Of a stretch of 14,199 nt of DNA, positions 12,863 to 14,199 are shown piece after piece. This DNA is from Stercoripulliclostridium_A sp964480195 (GTDB taxonomy: Bacteria; Bacillota; Clostridia; Christensenellales; DTU072), in assembly GCA_964480195.1 (NCBI GenBank), contig CAYZOJ010000041.1, positions 1 to 14,199 on the forward strand. The letters are read 5' to 3'. Under the pieces are notes generated by a model, which ran no database searches, was not told the DNA's origin, and saw only the letters and a program-made list of their open reading frames with translations. Position numbers and translations under genes: made by a program. Position 1 is the stretch's first letter. Every line of letters starts with the position of its first letter.

Positions 12863-13537
12863 CTAAATGTTTTTTATTTGCCAGTCTACGGGCGTTTTAC
12901 CGAGTCTTGTAAGAGCGGTGTTCGCTCTCGAAAAATGTCTGCATCCGAAAAATCCGTAATGCGCCGAAAGCGGGGACGGGTGCGGTGCCTCTAAAATAAT
13001 ATGCCGAGTGTTGGTAACAAGCGCTTTCTTGGCGCGTGCCGGCGCGCCCCATAGTAAAAATACCACCGGGTCTTCACGTTCGTTAAGGGCTTTTATTACC
13101 GCGTCGGTGACCTTTTCCCAACCCTTGTTTTTATGCGAAAGAGGCTCGTTTTTGCGAACCGTAAGTATGGTGTTCAAAAGCAGTACGCCTTGCTTTGCCC
13201 AGTCGACAAGGTAACCGTTATTGGGAATATAGGTTCCTAAATCCGCATTTTGCTCTTTGTAGATATTCATCAGCGACGGCGGAATTTTAACTCCGGGCTT
13301 CACCGAAAAACACATTCCGTGCGCTTCACCCGGGTTGTGGTACGGGTCCTGCCCTATTATTACGACCTTGGTATCCTTAAAAGACGTCGCTTTGAGTGCG
13401 TTGAAGATATCGTACATATCGGGATACACGATATGCGTGCGATATTCCTCCGCAAGGAACGTGCGGAGCTTTTTATAGTCGTCGCTTGTAAATACGGGGG
13501 CGAGTATATCGTCCCAATCATTGCCGATGTTTACCAT
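12863..13537 (-). CDS. ung: uracil-DNA glycosylase, family 1
   Basis: 224 residues, normal for Ung. It removes uracil from DNA at the start of base-excision repair. The catalytic water-activating motif GQDPYH is at 62-67 (D64). The uracil-binding region includes GVLLLNTILTVRKNEPLSH (117-135), and the DNA-intercalation loop HPSPLSA is at 186-192 (H186). The N-terminal NDWDDIL is the usual start region, so the ATG at 13537 is right even though no ribosome binding site precedes it. The promoter position predicts transcription starting at or next to that ATG, meaning a leaderless message. nadE follows nine bases downstream. Confidence 0.96.
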   Translation of the reverse strand: MVNIGNDWDDILAPVFTSDDYKKLRTFLAEEYRTHIVYPDMYDIFNALKATSFKDTKVVIIGQDPYHNPGEAHGMCFSVKPGVKIPPSLMNIYKEQNADLGTYIPNNGYLVDWAKQGVLLLNTILTVRKNEPLSHKNKGWEKVTDAVIKALNEREDPVVFLLWGAPARAKKALVTNTRHIILEAPHPSPLSAHYGFFGCRHFSRANTALTRLGKTPVDWQIKNI

Positions 13538-13543
13538 ATTTTG

Positions 13544-13572
13544 ATTTTACTACATCGGCGAAGCGTTGTCAA
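13544..13572 (-). promoter_or_regulatory. ung-nadE promoter predicting a leaderless mRNA
   Basis: On the minus strand TTGACA (13572-13567), a 17-base spacer and TAAAAT (13549-13544) form a strong promoter. Its expected start, about seven bases past the -10, falls at the ung ATG (13537-13535). There is no Shine-Dalgarno in the interval, in keeping with leaderless translation. Confidence 0.75.
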
Positions 13573-13575
13573 TTA

Positions 13576-13719
13576 CTATAAACTTCCTCCGCAACCGCCA
13601 CAGCAAAGAACGATCAAGCAAAGCGCTAAACATTTATCGTTACAACCGCTCTCATCTCCGCAACCTCCGCAACACAGCATTATTAAAAGTAACGCCAACA
13701 ATGAGTTGTTTCCGTCCAT
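13576..13719 (-). CDS. 47-residue Cys/Gly-rich mini-protein with internal repeat
   Basis: A short open frame with GGAGGG just ahead of its ATG. It consists of two near-repeats: LALLLIMLCCGGCG (8-21) and LALCLIVLCCGGCG (31-44), joined by DESGCNDKC. Nine of 47 residues are Cys (16, 17, 20, 26, 30, 34, 39, 40, 43). Each repeat pairs a short hydrophobic helix with a CCGGC knot, which could insert in membranes, bind metal, or serve as a lipidated or modified peptide. It starts 91 bases from the divergent ArsR-family gene, whose product might control it in response to metal. Short Cys-Gly peptides of this look occur in clostridial genomes, but I know no assigned function. The internal duplication and the ribosome binding site are the evidence that it is real. 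Confidence 0.6.
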   Translation of the reverse strand: MDGNNSLLALLLIMLCCGGCGDESGCNDKCLALCLIVLCCGGCGGSL

Positions 13720-13749
13720 AAACCCTCCGACAAATTTTATTATCTTTCT

Positions 13750-13783
13750 ACAATATGCGTCGAAACGCTACTTTGTGTAAGAT
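13750..13783. promoter_or_regulatory. candidate ArsR operator and promoter between divergent genes
   Basis: An imperfect inverted repeat with GCGT-CGAA-ACGC at its core and ACAA/TTGT at its ends covers 13750-13776. An extended -10, TGGTAAGAT (TG at 13775-13776, TAAGAT 13778-13783), follows for the plus-strand ArsR gene. No good -35 is visible, and the repeat covers where it would lie. The site could serve both directions. Confidence 0.35.
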
Positions 13784-13810
13784 TTACAATTTTCAAAAAG
13801 GAGAAATTTT

Positions 13811-14179
13811 ATGGAAGATATCCTCGTAAGCAAATCGACTTCGGAACTCATCAAGCAATATCTGCCGTCGAACACCGACCTATCGGATATGTGCGCGTTC
13901 TTTTCCGTGTTCAGCGACGTAACACGGCTCAAAATGCTTTCGGCTCTTTCAATCGGCGAACTGTGCGTAAGCGACATCGCGACTCTTCTCGAACTCAACC
14001 AAACGACGGTATCGCACCAGCTTAAACTCTTGCGCGACGCGGGAATGGTCGGCACTCGCCGAGAAGGCAAAATCATCTTTTATCGCCTGACAAACGAATA
14101 CTTCAACGACGTAATGCTGACTTGTTCGATTTACGTATGCGACGTCTACGCCGATAAAAAACGCATAATAAGCAAATAA
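13811..14179 (+). CDS. ArsR/SmtB-family winged-helix repressor
   Basis: 122 residues. The family core is clear: FFSVFSDVTRLKMLSAL (30-46), ELCVSDIATLLELNQTTVSHQLKLLRDAGMV (50-80) as the helix-turn-helix, and the wing RREGKIIFYRL (83-92). ArsR proteins repress genes until a metal, or another thiol-reactive or redox signal, binds. Here the helix after the first turn reads ELCV-S-D, keeping one Cys (C52) of the ELCVCD metal site known from ArsR and CadC. Other Cys are C28, C105 and C110. The His ligands of the zinc-sensing C-terminal site are absent. A thiol metal or redox sensor is likely, but the ligand is unknown. AAAGGAGAA supports the start. The only visible target candidate is the divergent Cys-rich peptide gene. 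Confidence 0.9.
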   Translation: MEDILVSKSTSELIKQYLPSNTDLSDMCAFFSVFSDVTRLKMLSALSIGELCVSDIATLLELNQTTVSHQLKLLRDAGMVGTRREGKIIFYRLTNEYFNDVMLTCSIYVCDVYADKKRIISK

Positions 14180-14182
14180 AAA

Positions 14183-14198
14183 GCGGACTTCCGTCCGC
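14183..14198 (+). terminator. terminator stem after the ArsR gene (cut by window end)
   Basis: GCGGAC (14183-14188) pairs with GTCCGC (14193-14198) around TTCC, four bases past the ArsR stop. The T run that should follow is beyond the window. Confidence 0.6.
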
Positions 14199-14199
14199 C

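Noticed and set aside
1..14199. CRISPR arrays, rRNA genes, transposases
   Set aside because: None were seen on either strand. The regularly spaced repeats at 372-443 are palindromic operators, too short and too few for a CRISPR array.

Overview
The window looks like a piece of an uncultured anaerobic clostridial (Bacillota, class Clostridia) chromosome carrying the right-hand end of an integrated mobile element. The evidence is the strong AGGAGG-type ribosome binding sites, the TTGACA/TATAAT promoters, a three-subunit bifurcating [FeFe] hydrogenase (an obligate-anaerobe trait) and an AT-rich accessory block. No species call is possible from the sequence alone.

Region 1 (about 1-4360) is accessory DNA. 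It holds a small ASCH-like phage-type protein facing a Cro/CI-type repressor. Three AGCAA-N4-TTGCT palindromes at exact 29-bp steps lie between them. The repressor is followed by a gene for a zinc-ribbon protein with a PD-(D/E)XK-like nuclease end. Next come a complete DinJ-YafQ toxin-antitoxin pair on the minus strand and a 180-bp cassette bounded by perfect 24-bp inverted repeats. The cassette encodes a 26-residue hydrophobic peptide and carries a near-consensus antisense promoter, so it is a candidate type I toxin-antitoxin locus. After it lies a GC-rich, hairpin-dense stretch with a 30-bp alternating purine/pyrimidine tract and a perfect DnaA box. A minus-strand HUH rolling-circle Rep gene follows. 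The block ends at 4317-4360 in the 3' half of a tRNA, probably tRNA-Pro, followed by a terminator. This is the expected scar of integration into a tRNA gene. The element should therefore extend leftwards beyond the window, where its integrase and the restored tRNA gene would lie.

Region 2 (4361-6103) carries one AAA_14/DUF4143 ATPase gene with its own promoter and terminator, flanked by two 38-bp direct repeats that match at 35 positions.

Region 3 (6104-12124, minus strand) is the hydrogenase operon: NuoE-like (HydC), NuoF-like (HydB) and the [FeFe] catalytic subunit (HydA). The three together would couple H2 turnover to ferredoxin and NAD(P)H. Downstream, after a strong hairpin, lie an alpha-CTD-like/WG-repeat protein and a membrane-anchored SH3 protein whose genes overlap.

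Region 4 (12125-14199) holds ung-nadE, driven by a promoter that predicts a leaderless ung mRNA. It also holds a previously easy-to-miss 47-residue Cys/Gly-rich mini-protein and, divergently, an ArsR-family metal or stress regulator.

The best candidates for something undescribed are the 180-bp inverted-repeat toxin cassette, the repressor/zinc-ribbon-nuclease module with its phased operators, and the ArsR/Cys-rich peptide pair.
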